From CBDCZI01 sp965224495 (GTDB lineage Bacteria; Bacteroidota; Bacteroidia; Cytophagales; JAAEPT01): a stretch of 64,000 nt of DNA. Shown one piece after another: positions 55,000 to 64,000 of the stretch; the first letter of the stretch is position 1, and each line of letters begins with the position of its first letter. The stretch is taken from positions 62,001 to 126,000 of the forward strand of contig CBDCZI010000020.1 of NCBI GenBank assembly GCA_965224495.1, written 5' to 3'. The notes under the pieces were generated by a model that made no database searches, was not told where the DNA came from, and was given only the letters and a program-made list of their open reading frames with translations. Position numbers and translations under genes: made by a program.

Positions 55000-57900
55000 A
55001 TGACACGTTTTTATAAATTGACGATATTGCCTCTTTTGTGCTTTATTTCCTCTATAGGAATGGCACAAATCAACCTTGACCTACAATGGGAGAAGCAACG
55101 CGTTATTCAAAACGGCGACACCTCATTTATTCAAAATTGTTCTTACTGCTTGTTAGATAAAAATAACAAACCCTCTATTATTTATACAGTAACAGAAGCT
55201 ATCGACTCTTTGTGGATAGAAAACGTAAAGAGTGAATTTTTATTAGGTTACAAAACAGCTGATTACTCTCCTCTTCAATTAACAACAGAAACGATACTTT
55301 CGGGTAAACAGACGATTACAAATATACACCTCCCCGCTTATTACACAGAAAACGGGAAAGTAAAAAAAATAAAGTCAGTAAAAATAGGGCATCATACGTA
55401 TAACACGCTTAAAAACAACTACAAACGAAGAATAAAAAAGTCAGTGATATACGTATCTGAATCAAAATTAAAGAATGGAGCGTGGTTTAAGTTAGCTGTA
55501 AACAAAGACGGCATCTATAAATTAGACGCTGCTTATTTAAGTTCTTTAGGAATTAATTTAGGAGCAATCAATGCGAATAAAATTAAAATATACGGTAGTG
55601 GAAACGCAATGTTACCACAGCAAAATGACTTACCCCGACCAGATGACTTGGTAGAGAATGCTATTTACGTGAGTTCGACCAACTCCTTTGGAGTAGATGA
55701 TTACGTGCTGTTTTATGGGCAATCGCCACACAAAACCATCATTGACACAACAAATAAATTATTGAGTCACACTAAAAATATTTACACCGAATCGAGTTAT
55801 TATTTCTTAACTACTGATGGTGATGACGGATTGCGAATTGGAACGCTAAATAATAACGGGACGGCGACAAAAACGATAACGACTTCTGACGCATACACTT
55901 TCCGAGAAATAGACAAATACAACGCTCTAAACTCAGGTCGTTCGTGGTATGCCGAAAATTTCGATACACAAAACACACATTCTTTCCCCATCGAGACACC
56001 TGACAAAGTAAACAACTCTAACTTTCGTTACCAATCTGCCGTAATGGCTCAAGCTTACGCTTCGGGTGTAGTTTTTTCGACAACAATAAACGGTGCAGGA
56101 ATCGGCTCGCAAAACATTACGAAAAATGCTGTAAGTAGCAAAAACTATGGTGTAACAGGTTACAATAACGTGTCTGATTTTAATTTGAATTACTCGTCTT
56201 TCGGTAACAGTAGTAGCTTGGGAGTCACCGTAGCTTTTTCGGGAGATGGCAATAGCTCAAGAGAAGATGGCTTGCAAACACACGGTTTTTTTAATTATGC
56301 AGGTGTTCAATACAAACGAAACCTAACCACTTCATCAAGTCAAGTTGTTTTTAGAAATTTTGAAAGCTTAGACCAAGAATTTACCAAATACCAATTAGGT
56401 GTTTCTTCGAGTTACCGTGTATGGAATATCACAAACCCGCTTTCTCCTCTGCAAGTTACCCTTTCGGGGACTTCATTTGTAGAGCAAGGTTCAACATTAA
56501 ACCAATACATTTTATTTAATTCATCGAACTTCTTAACTCCTCATTCGACGACACCTCTTAGTAATCAAAATTTACACGGTATAACAAGCGTTCCAAATAT
56601 TGTCATCATAACGCATAATGAAGTCATGGGATGGGCACAAGAATATGCAAGTTACCGAAATAGTAAGGGTTTAAGTACATTAATTACAACACCACAAGAA
56701 ATATACAACGAATTTTCTTCGGGTGCACAAGACGTTTCTGCTATCAGAGATTTTCTGAAAATGTTATATGACAAAGACCCCACTAATTTCAAATACGTTA
56801 CTTTGTTTGGAGGAGCATCTTACGATTACAAAAACAGAATAACCAACAACACCAACCACGTACCGATTTACGAATCTGAAGAAAGTCTACATAATGTACA
56901 AACTTTTTCGTCGGATGATTATTATGGATTTTTAACTGATGGCGATGGAGAATGGGCAGAAACCAACGCAGGAAATCATCAAATGGTAGTCAGTGTTGGT
57001 CGTTTATTGGCTCGAACAACTACCGAAGCAGAAATATTAATTAATAAAATAAAACATTACGAAAATTCGCCTGAAACGTATGGCGATTGGCGTTCGTATG
57101 TTACACTATTGGCGGATGACGGCGACGGAAACTTACATGTAAAAGATGCAGATAAATTAAGTAAAGTCATTCATCAAAACGCCCCAGGAATGAAGGTAAA
57201 CAAAGTCTATTTAGACAATTACGAACAATCCTTAAAAGAGAATGGTTGGGAAATTGCTCCTGCCTTTGACAAAGAACGCAAACGCGTGACGACTAACGGA
57301 ACACTAATTGTAAACTACACAGGACACGGTGCTCCCTTCCAATTAAGCGGTAGCTCAATGCTTACTGTCCCTCAGGTAGATGCGATGACGAATTACAACA
57401 AGTTACCTATCTATGTGACAGCAACCTGTGACGTAGGGAAATACGACAACCCCGAAACCACTTCTTCTATCGTTATGAATTTGCTTTACAACACAAAAGG
57501 AGGAGCAATTGCAACTGTTTCAACAACCCGTCCTGTTTATGCCTCATCTAATTTCCTCATTAACAAAGCGTTTTACAACAATGCCTTTGAGCGAAAAGAG
57601 GATTCCACTTACCGCACACTTGGTGAGTCGTTTATGCACACCAAAAACACAAGTACTTCGGGTGTAAATAACCGTAATTTTTCTTTACTCGGAGACCCTT
57701 GTTTAAAACTAAGCCTTCCTGATAATAAATTGATTCTAACAGAAATGAATCAGGATATGATTACAAATGACAGAGACACACTTAAAGCATTGACTAAAGT
57801 AACGTTTAAAGGAAAGGTAACTGACGGATTAGAAAATACATTGACAAGTTTTTATGGTAAATTAAACGTGACCATCTACGACCAAGAAAGTGGTAAAATA

Positions 57901-58785
57901 ACTTTAGGGAGTGTTGACCAGCCGTTTAATTACAGCGAATATGCCAACTATTTATTTAATGGAGAAGTCTCGGTTAGTAACGGACTCTTTCAAATTACTT
58001 TTATTGTACCCAAAGATATCTCTTACCAATATGCTTTTGGAAAAATAACTATGTATGCCTCTAACAACCAAAAAACCACAGACGCAATCGGTTATTATAC
58101 AAATCTGGTTATCGGAGGAAATAATTCTTCGGCAACACCAAATGACAAAGGACCATCTGCAACTCTATTTATGGATGACGATTCCTTTATTAGTGGCGAT
58201 AAAACAAGAGAGACAACCTTGTTTATTGCTGATTTGTATGACGAAAATGGGATAAACACAACAAGTACGGGGATAGGACATGAAATCACCTTGGAAGTAG
58301 ATGGCGACAAAGACAATACAATTATTCTTAATCCTTTTTATAAAACAAACCTAAATGAATACCAATACGGAAAGGTGAAATACCAATTAAAAAACATGAA
58401 AAAAGGGCGTCATCATTTAAAATTTACAGCATGGGACACGCACAACAACCCTGTAACGGAAGAATTAGAATTTGTCGTTGATGACAACGTCGATTTTTAC
58501 ACTTACCCTAACCCTTTTAGTGACGAAACCACCTTGCATATCGACCACAATAACGGTGAAAAAGTCAATGTACAGGTTACGATAACCAACGATAAAGGGC
58601 AACAAGTACTAACTGAAAATTATGCATACGAAGAAGATAACAGTATTATTGACAATATAACTTGGGATGGCACGTTTAATGGTAGTAAGGCTCGTTCTGG
58701 TGTTTATTTTGTTCAAGTTAATTTACATTACCCATCGGGTCAAACAACCATTACTAAAATACACAAAGTAGTCTTGCTACATTAA
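55000..58785 (+). CDS. porU: T9SS C-terminal signal peptidase PorU
   Basis: Gingipain-family (C25) cysteine protease that removes the C-terminal sorting domain from T9SS cargo at the cell surface. 1261 residues with a signal peptide (about 1-23, ending GMAQ). The catalytic pair is His776 (NYTGHGAP) and Cys810 (TATCDVGKYDNPE). LFGGASYDYKNR and DDYYGFLTDGDGEW lie ahead of it in the C25 domain. A C-terminal FlgD-like domain (YTYPNPFSDETTL, TWDGTFNGSKARSGVYFVQV) is a sorting-domain-like tail, as in other PorU proteins. porV follows 37 bases downstream. Confidence 0.95.
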   Translation: MTRFYKLTILPLLCFISSIGMAQINLDLQWEKQRVIQNGDTSFIQNCSYCLLDKNNKPSIIYTVTEAIDSLWIENVKSEFLLGYKTADYSPLQLTTETILSGKQTITNIHLPAYYTENGKVKKIKSVKIGHHTYNTLKNNYKRRIKKSVIYVSESKLKNGAWFKLAVNKDGIYKLDAAYLSSLGINLGAINANKIKIYGSGNAMLPQQNDLPRPDDLVENAIYVSSTNSFGVDDYVLFYGQSPHKTIIDTTNKLLSHTKNIYTESSYYFLTTDGDDGLRIGTLNNNGTATKTITTSDAYTFREIDKYNALNSGRSWYAENFDTQNTHSFPIETPDKVNNSNFRYQSAVMAQAYASGVVFSTTINGAGIGSQNITKNAVSSKNYGVTGYNNVSDFNLNYSSFGNSSSLGVTVAFSGDGNSSREDGLQTHGFFNYAGVQYKRNLTTSSSQVVFRNFESLDQEFTKYQLGVSSSYRVWNITNPLSPLQVTLSGTSFVEQGSTLNQYILFNSSNFLTPHSTTPLSNQNLHGITSVPNIVIITHNEVMGWAQEYASYRNSKGLSTLITTPQEIYNEFSSGAQDVSAIRDFLKMLYDKDPTNFKYVTLFGGASYDYKNRITNNTNHVPIYESEESLHNVQTFSSDDYYGFLTDGDGEWAETNAGNHQMVVSVGRLLARTTTEAEILINKIKHYENSPETYGDWRSYVTLLADDGDGNLHVKDADKLSKVIHQNAPGMKVNKVYLDNYEQSLKENGWEIAPAFDKERKRVTTNGTLIVNYTGHGAPFQLSGSSMLTVPQVDAMTNYNKLPIYVTATCDVGKYDNPETTSSIVMNLLYNTKGGAIATVSTTRPVYASSNFLINKAFYNNAFERKEDSTYRTLGESFMHTKNTSTSGVNNRNFSLLGDPCLKLSLPDNKLILTEMNQDMITNDRDTLKALTKVTFKGKVTDGLENTLTSFYGKLNVTIYDQESGKITLGSVDQPFNYSEYANYLFNGEVSVSNGLFQITFIVPKDISYQYAFGKITMYASNNQKTTDAIGYYTNLVIGGNNSSATPNDKGPSATLFMDDDSFISGDKTRETTLFIADLYDENGINTTSTGIGHEITLEVDGDKDNTIILNPFYKTNLNEYQYGKVKYQLKNMKKGRHHLKFTAWDTHNNPVTEELEFVVDDNVDFYTYPNPFSDETTLHIDHNNGEKVNVQVTITNDKGQQVLTENYAYEEDNSIIDNITWDGTFNGSKARSGVYFVQVNLHYPSGQTTITKIHKVVLLH

Positions 58786-58822
58786 AGAATTAATTGATAA
58801 CTTTATTGTTTAATTATAAAAT

Positions 58823-60016
58823 ATGCAAATCAAAAACGTCTTATTATACCTAGGAGCAACATTCACTTTTTTTTCTGTGAATGCACAAACTGCTAGTCAG
58901 AACATCTCAGGAGGAGGTATTATCACTACGGCAGTTCCGTTTTTAACCATTACCCCCGACTCTCGTGCCGCAGGAATGGGAGACTTAGGCGTAGCAACTT
59001 CACCTGACGTAAACTCTTCGTATTGGAACCCTGCGAAATACCCTTTTTATAAAGATGAAAAGCAAAATTTAGATTACGCTTACGGAGGGGCAATATCTTA
59101 CACTCCTTGGTTAAAAAGGTTAGTAAGCGATATGTCTGTTAATTACCTAACAGGGTATAAAAGACTAAGAAAAGAAGAGGTTGTTTATATGTCATTTAAG
59201 TATTTCAACCTTGGTAATATGACCTTTAGAGACGATGCAGGTCTAATCACAGGGGAAGTTAAACCTTACGAATTAGCATTAACAGCAGGGTACACAAGAA
59301 TGTTAGGGAAAAGAATAAGTGCTTCTCTTGGAGCTAAATGGATACACTCAAACCTTACAGGGTCAGTTGATATTTCTCAAAAAGGACAAATAATAGAAAC
59401 ACAGGCAGGTAATACTTTAGCAACTGATTTAGGCTTCTTTTATCAAAACGAAGATATCAAGATCTCTGGAAAACCTGCTACATTAAATATCGGGGCTACG
59501 ATTACAGATTTGGGAGGAAAGATTACATACACAACTCCTGAAAACGCACAACGTATCCCTACAAAAATAAGAGTAGGTACAGCATTGAATACAGATATAG
59601 ATATGTACAATAAATTTGGTGCATCTATCGAATTTAGTAAATTAATGGTGCCAACACCTCAACCAGGAGTAATTAATCCAAAAGGAAGTGTTCTTTCTTC
59701 TTTCGCTGATGCACCAGGTGGCTTTAAGGAAGAGATGCAAGAAATCATGATAGGCTTAGGTGTTGAATATACTTACGCTAATACCTTAGCTCTAAGAGGA
59801 GGGTATTCTTACGAAAACAAAAACAAAGGGTCACGAAGGTATTTCACTTTAGGTCTTGGCTTAGCTTACAAAACAATGGGCTTTGATTTCGCTTATTTGA
59901 TACCTACCGACCAAAACAACCCTTTACAAAACACAATTAGATTTAGTTTATCGTTCAATAAACTAAGTCTAGCTAAAGGTACTACTCCAGCAAAAGATAA
60001 TTCTGTAGTTAATTAA
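58823..60016 (+). CDS. porV: T9SS outer-membrane shuttle protein PorV (LptO)
   Basis: 397 residues: signal peptide (about 1-21, ending VNAQ), then FLTITPDSRAAGMGDLGVAT, the typical start of PorV, and a FadL-like beta-barrel with many alternating strands. PorV collects cargo from the translocon and hands it to PorU and the attachment complex. Gene order porU-porV is the standard one. A terminator-like hairpin follows and overlaps the next gene's start. Confidence 0.95.
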   Translation: MQIKNVLLYLGATFTFFSVNAQTASQNISGGGIITTAVPFLTITPDSRAAGMGDLGVATSPDVNSSYWNPAKYPFYKDEKQNLDYAYGGAISYTPWLKRLVSDMSVNYLTGYKRLRKEEVVYMSFKYFNLGNMTFRDDAGLITGEVKPYELALTAGYTRMLGKRISASLGAKWIHSNLTGSVDISQKGQIIETQAGNTLATDLGFFYQNEDIKISGKPATLNIGATITDLGGKITYTTPENAQRIPTKIRVGTALNTDIDMYNKFGASIEFSKLMVPTPQPGVINPKGSVLSSFADAPGGFKEEMQEIMIGLGVEYTYANTLALRGGYSYENKNKGSRRYFTLGLGLAYKTMGFDFAYLIPTDQNNPLQNTIRFSLSFNKLSLAKGTTPAKDNSVVN

Positions 60017-60022
60017 AAACAC

Positions 60023-61255
60023 ATGACTAACCGTTTTCAAAACCCTGCAAGCTATGACTATCGTTTGCAGGGTTTTTCTTTAAAAGAGCTTAATCAATCC
60101 CAAAACAATGGTATTTCTGTTTACGGCTACTCAGACCCTAATATTGAGATTTCTTATTTAGAGCTTATTTTTTCTACGGGAAAACTCAATGACAAAAACA
60201 AAGCAATTCCCGCTGTTCTTACACGGCTTTTCCCTTATTTGGAAACAGCGGACAAACAAACTTTATTTGAGCTATTAGAGTTTTATGGGGCTCAATTATC
60301 TTACGAATCGTCTTCTACTCATTCGTCAATAAAAGTATATGCTTTGTCTTCGGATTTTCAGCTTATTTTGAATAAAGTAACAGAAGCTATAGCCTATCCA
60401 AACTGGAAAGAAAGTAATCTCAAGCATTGTCAAAACACGTTAATAAAAGACCTCCACACACGAAAACTGGAAAAGAAAACAATTAGCGACAAAACATTCA
60501 ATACGCATTTTTACCAAGGAACAAATTTGGCTAACAGTCTTTCTATAGCCAATATTTCTGCTTTGACCGCAGGGGATATAACAACTAAGATTAAAGAGCT
60601 ATTTGGACAGCTAGATTTTATTCTTACGGTCAATATACCTGCTGACTCACTTGACTTGTCGTCATTTACTGCCAATAATAAGCGAGCAATTATCCCGTGT
60701 CAGTTCCCTAATAAAACAGTGGTGTCTTACCCTAAATTAGATACCGAACAATCATTAATTCGTTCGGTTACTCCACTCTGTTCTGTTTATTCAGAAGCGT
60801 ACCCTTTGTATTATTTTTACAATCAAATTTTAGGAGGGAGCTTTCAATCTATCCTTTCACAAGAAATCAGAGAAAAGCAAGGTTTAACTTACGGCATACA
60901 CTCGTCCTTACTATCTATAAACAGTGACGCCTACCTCAATATAAGTTCGACTACCCCTTACAAAAAGGGGGCATTAGTTTTATCTAAGATAGACGAAATA
61001 ACGGATGATTTTGGGTCTTATTTGAATGAAGAATATTTAGATCAGATAAAAAAAATAGCGAGTGCTTCTTTTTTAAAAAATATGGAGAACACATTTTCTC
61101 AACTGGCTCTTCAAAAAAACATTTTATTAAGTAAACTTGACGCTAATTTTTATTCTAGTCTATTAGACGGACTTAAAGAGGTAACTATCGCTGATTTACT
61201 GAGAGTTAATGATGAGTTAAAAAAGAGAAAACGACTACAGGTTATTATTGAGTAA
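60023..61255 (+). CDS. M16 family peptidase homologue lacking the zinc site
   Basis: 410 residues with two M16 halves. The position of the zinc motif HxxEH in the first half reads LFPYLETADKQTLFE, so there is no metal site. The second half keeps the conserved QEIREKQGLTYGIHSS (Arg283, Tyr290), which in M16B pairs comes from the inactive subunit and contributes to substrate binding. A catalytic partner is not found in this window. It begins six bases after porV, but a 12-bp hairpin covers codons 6-18. Role with PorV unknown. Confidence 0.85.
   Translation: MTNRFQNPASYDYRLQGFSLKELNQSQNNGISVYGYSDPNIEISYLELIFSTGKLNDKNKAIPAVLTRLFPYLETADKQTLFELLEFYGAQLSYESSSTHSSIKVYALSSDFQLILNKVTEAIAYPNWKESNLKHCQNTLIKDLHTRKLEKKTISDKTFNTHFYQGTNLANSLSIANISALTAGDITTKIKELFGQLDFILTVNIPADSLDLSSFTANNKRAIIPCQFPNKTVVSYPKLDTEQSLIRSVTPLCSVYSEAYPLYYFYNQILGGSFQSILSQEIREKQGLTYGIHSSLLSINSDAYLNISSTTPYKKGALVLSKIDEITDDFGSYLNEEYLDQIKKIASASFLKNMENTFSQLALQKNILLSKLDANFYSSLLDGLKEVTIADLLRVNDELKKRKRLQVIIE
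60039..60077 (+). terminator. Terminator-like hairpin inside the M16 gene start
   Basis: AAAACCCTGCAA (60039-60050) and TTGCAGGGTTTT (60065-60076) pair perfectly over 12 bases with a 14-base loop, ending in a T run at 60073-60077. It lies 22 bases past the porV stop, where its terminator is expected, yet it falls within M16 codons 6-18. Confidence 0.7.
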
Positions 61256-61330
61256 TTAAATAGCCCAAATGTAACTCAGGTTACACTTCTTGTCTTTTAG
61301 AATGCCCAAATTGGGTTAAAATTGGTGACT

Positions 61331-62182
61331 ATGGAAATTTATAATGAGATTATAGGAGGTTTTAACTGGGTAGGAAAACAAATCATGTTTGATGTCAGCT
61401 GGAATGACAACTACTTTTGGGGGTTAACTATTCTTTCTGTCCTTGTTTTTGGATTAGAAGTGTTATTTCCTTGGCGCAAAAATCAAAAAAAGATACGTAG
61501 AAACTTTTGGTTAGATGCCTTCTATATGTATTTCAACTTTTTCATCTTCTCCTCTATCATTGCAGGGTTGTACAAGTTAATTAGTATCTATTCACCAATA
61601 AACACAGATACACTCGCCTTACTTGATTTGAGCGCATTACCTCTATGGGGAGCGTTACTTATTTTCTTTATTTTAAATGACTTTGTCCAATGGTTTACAC
61701 ATTTCTTATTGCATCGTTATGCCTTTTTGTGGAATTTTCATAAAGTCCATCATTCAGTAAAAGAAATGGGATTTGCTGCTCATTTGCGTTACCATTGGAT
61801 GGAGAACCTATTTTACAAACCGTTAAAAACGTTAGTAGTTTTACTTTTAGTTGGAGGAGAACCTCAAGATGTATTTATTGTTCACTTTATAGCCATTGCT
61901 ATCGGACACTTAAATCACGCAAATATCAAAATTACTTGGGGTCCTTTGAAGTATATTTTTAATAACTCAGTAATGCACCTTTGGCACCATGTAAAGGTTT
62001 TACCTGAAGGGAAACAAGGAGTGAATTTTGGGATTAGCTTGAGTCTGTGGGATTATATTTTCAAAACAAATTATATTCCTCACGAAGGTGGAGAGATAGA
62101 ATTAGGTTTTGAAAATGATGAAAAATTCCCTATTGATGATTTTGCTAAACAACTGATTTATCCAATAGGTAAAAAGGATTAG
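61331..62182 (+). CDS. Sterol desaturase / fatty acid hydroxylase family protein
   Basis: 283 residues from ATG 61331 (MEIYNEIIGG; a TTG at 61322 is a weaker start). About five membrane helices (30-60, 70-90, 100-125, 165-190). The di-iron histidine boxes are present: HFLLHR, FHKVHHS, and later HLNHANIK and LWHHVK. Members hydroxylate or desaturate lipids in the membrane; the substrate is unknown. Just upstream is the palindrome CCCAAATTGGG (61306-61316). Confidence 0.85.
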   Translation: MEIYNEIIGGFNWVGKQIMFDVSWNDNYFWGLTILSVLVFGLEVLFPWRKNQKKIRRNFWLDAFYMYFNFFIFSSIIAGLYKLISIYSPINTDTLALLDLSALPLWGALLIFFILNDFVQWFTHFLLHRYAFLWNFHKVHHSVKEMGFAAHLRYHWMENLFYKPLKTLVVLLLVGGEPQDVFIVHFIAIAIGHLNHANIKITWGPLKYIFNNSVMHLWHHVKVLPEGKQGVNFGISLSLWDYIFKTNYIPHEGGEIELGFENDEKFPIDDFAKQLIYPIGKKD

Positions 62183-62290
62183 GAAAAATAACTCGTTCTG
62201 ATTTACCCACTTATGTTCAAGTAACGAACTTCATTTTATTGGTGTTTTAAACGAAAGGAAAGTTGGAAATAGAGAGGTCGCTAAAGTTTA

Positions 62291-62689
62291 TTAACTAATA
62301 AGTGCTCCTTTTACTATTTGTTCGGCGCTAGCTTTATTAAACGGCTTTGTTAATATATCTTTTATCAATGGTTCGGCTGTAGCTTTGCGTTGGTCTTCGG
62401 GAAAAATAGTTGACGTAACAAGGTAAATAGACGTCGGATTGATATCAAAACTATTGTTTTGATAAGCTTTGATAAATTGAAACCCACTTGCGTCAGGCAT
62501 ATTAATATCCAAAATAATAATGCGAGGAAATTCAAACATCCCTATTTTTTTCAAATAGTGCATGCCTTCTTTTGCCGATTTTTTGAAGATTACTTCGTAC
62601 TTGTCACCCTCCAAGCTGTCAAAAATGTGCTGTAATAAAACACCAAACATTTCGTCGTCGTCAATACATAATATTTTGGTAGTAATCAT
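62291..62689 (-). CDS. Single-domain response regulator
   Basis: 132 residues, receiver domain only. Asp10-12 (CIDDDE), phosphoacceptor Asp61 (IILDINMP), Thr92/Ser93 (LVTSTI) and Lys115 (TKPF) give a complete site. A longer insertion in the second helix region (SLEGDKYEVIFKKSAKEGMH) separates it from the 45941 regulator. No kinase or output domain nearby. Start at 62689 is the only good Met. Confidence 0.88.
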   Translation of the reverse strand: MITTKILCIDDDEMFGVLLQHIFDSLEGDKYEVIFKKSAKEGMHYLKKIGMFEFPRIIILDINMPDASGFQFIKAYQNNSFDINPTSIYLVTSTIFPEDQRKATAEPLIKDILTKPFNKASAEQIVKGALIS

Positions 62690-62808
62690 TAAGTTGGGTT
62701 AATTTGGTAAAAATATGTTTGATGATATACGCAGTATTTTATAATTTGTTCGATAAAAAGTAGCTAATCTACTACAAGACTATTGAAATGAATGATTAAA
62801 TTGCTTCT

Positions 62809-63540
62809 ATGATATTAAAAGCCGATAACCTAATTAAAAAATACGGAAAACGAACAGTTGTAAAAGGCGTGAGCTTTGAAGTCGCACAAGGTGAAATCGT
62901 GGGGTTACTTGGGCCAAACGGTGCAGGGAAAACTACTTCTTTTTATATGTGTGTTGGTTTGGTGAAGCCAAATGAAGGTGTCGTTACGCTAGGAGACGAA
63001 GATATTACTTCGTTACCAGTTTACAAAAGAGCAAAACGAGGACTCGGTTATTTGGCACAAGAAGCATCTGTTTTTAGAGATTTATCAGTAGAAGATAACT
63101 TAAGGGCAGTTTTGGAAATGACAAAGAAATCAAAAAAAGAACAAGCTGCGAAAGTAGAAGAGTTGTTGGAAGAATTTAGTTTAACACATGTTCGTAAAAA
63201 TTTAGGTAAGGTATTGAGCGGAGGAGAAAGACGTCGTACAGAGATTGCTCGTGCATTGGCAGTTGACCCTAAATTCGTATTATTAGATGAGCCATTTGCA
63301 GGAGTTGACCCTATTGCTGTGGCAGAGATTCAAAGTATTGTACACAAGCTTAAAGCTAAAAACATAGGTATTTTGATTACCGATCATAATGTAAACGAAA
63401 CCTTATCTATTACAGATAGAGCATATTTACTTTATGAAGGTAATATTTTGAAGTCAGGAACGGCAGAAGAGCTAGCGGCTGACGAAGAAGTTAGACGTCT
63501 GTATTTAGGAGAGCATTTTGAACTGAAAAGAAAAATCTAA
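62809..63540 (+). CDS. lptB: LPS export ABC transporter ATP-binding protein
   Basis: 243 residues. Walker A GPNGAGKTT (about 36-44), Q-loop YLAQEAS, signature LSGGERRR and Walker B FVLLDEPFAGVDP are all intact. LGYLAQEASVFRDLSVEDNL is typical of LptB, which powers LptFG to pull lipopolysaccharide out of the inner membrane. The next gene starts on the last base of its stop codon, so they are coupled; this lptB-GH3 pairing is common in Bacteroidota. Confidence 0.93.
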   Translation: MILKADNLIKKYGKRTVVKGVSFEVAQGEIVGLLGPNGAGKTTSFYMCVGLVKPNEGVVTLGDEDITSLPVYKRAKRGLGYLAQEASVFRDLSVEDNLRAVLEMTKKSKKEQAAKVEELLEEFSLTHVRKNLGKVLSGGERRRTEIARALAVDPKFVLLDEPFAGVDPIAVAEIQSIVHKLKAKNIGILITDHNVNETLSITDRAYLLYEGNILKSGTAEELAADEEVRRLYLGEHFELKRKI

Positions 63541-64000
63541 TGCCACTTTTAAGTTCTATCATCACTTGGGCAATGCGGAAACGTGCACACCAAACGGAGT
63601 TATTTTTGAAATATCCGATTGAGGTACAGAGTGACGTGTTTACTTATTTGATAGAGACAGCAAAAAACACAGCATGGGGACAAAAACACCGATATAAATC
63701 AATTGGGTCGATAAAAGAATTTCAAGAGCAAGTTCCTGTTTCTACTTATGAAACATTGTTTCCGTACATTGAACGGATGCTAAAAGGGGAGCAAAACATA
63801 TTATGGCCTACCACTATTTCTTGGTTCTCTAAATCTTCAGGAACTACCAATGCACGTAGTAAATTTATACCTGTTAGCGAAGAGGCTTTACAAGAATGTC
63901 ATATCAAGGCAGGTAAAGATATGATGTCTTTTTATATCAATAATTTTAATCATCAGGCTTTATTTAAAGGGAAAAGTTTATCCATCGGCGGAAGTCTTAG
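63540..64000 (+). CDS. GH3 auxin-responsive-promoter-like protein (5' part)
   Basis: The ATG at 63540-63542 overlaps the lptB stop (TAATG), and the frame runs open to the window edge (about 153 codons). It reads MPLLSSIITWAMRKRAHQTE, with ISWFSKSSGTTNARSKFIPV at about 100-119, the ATP/AMP-binding motif of the GH3 acyl-adenylating family. Plant members conjugate hormones to amino acids; the bacterial role is unknown. The gene continues past this window. Confidence 0.85.
   Translation, partial: MPLLSSIITWAMRKRAHQTELFLKYPIEVQSDVFTYLIETAKNTAWGQKHRYKSIGSIKEFQEQVPVSTYETLFPYIERMLKGEQNILWPTTISWFSKSSGTTNARSKFIPVSEEALQECHIKAGKDMMSFYINNFNHQALFKGKSLSIGGSL

Noticed and set aside
1..64000. CRISPR arrays, transposases, phage genes, rRNA and tRNA genes
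   Set aside because: I looked for direct repeat arrays, DDE or serine recombinase motifs, integrases and cloverleaf-like sequences ending in CCA, and found none I could support.

Overview
The window looks like a chromosomal segment of an AT-rich Bacteroidota, most likely order Flavobacteriales; I cannot name the family or genus. The basis is the set of type IX secretion (T9SS) genes (porU, porV, a PorP/SprF-like protein, PorE-like OmpA proteins, cargo with type A and type B sorting domains) and several promoters of the Bacteroidota form TAnnTTTG. I see no phage, insertion sequence, CRISPR array, rRNA or tRNA.

Layout. 64-8821 (+) is a secretion and surface module: a secreted caspase-like protein, a 1409-residue PKD protein with a gliding-type C-terminal domain, a PorP/SprF partner, and a TPR/propeller/OmpA protein. 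8827-15734 (-) holds a TPR protein, a SulP transporter, three consecutive lipoproteins with CsgG-like and LPP20-like folds, and a potassium channel. 16086-17111 is pheS. 17149-20054 (-) is a phosphoethanolamine-transferase-like gene with a MATE transporter. 20142-22455 (-) is a TPP-riboswitch-controlled thiS-thiC pair. 22543-31166 (-) is one 8.6-kb T9SS adhesin gene split into three pieces by two apparent one-base insertions. 31584-36927 holds a secreted unknown (+), then on the minus strand a PorE-like OmpA lipoprotein (also split by one apparent extra base), an SDR, a DUF4349 lipoprotein and lspA. 36988-42541 (-) is ileS and aspS. 42691-49998 (+) is an unknown exported protein, tadA, an oligopeptidase, a lone receiver domain, carB and a DUF4834-type protein. 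50011-54160 (-) is a very unusual outer-membrane barrel protein and an FAD oxidoreductase. 54237-62182 (+) is pssA, porU, porV, an inactive-type M16 peptidase homologue and a fatty-acid-hydroxylase-like protein. The window ends with a receiver domain (-), lptB (+) and the start of a GH3 gene (+).

How the genes fit together. The cell-envelope theme dominates: PorU and PorV process and shuttle T9SS cargo, the 1134 and 22543-31166 genes are probable cargo, PorP/SprF and PorE-like proteins anchor or assist it, and LspA, LptB, PssA and the phosphoethanolamine transferase build the envelope itself. Housekeeping genes (pheS, ileS, aspS, carB, thiC, tadA) are interspersed.

Most worth a second look: three one-base insertions that each break a good reading frame; a lipoprotein operon combining CsgG-like and LPP20-like proteins; a fusion of a degenerate peptidase-MA-like region, a propeller and an outer-membrane barrel; two copies of a dispersed intergenic element; and a perfect terminator-like hairpin inside the first codons of the M16 gene.
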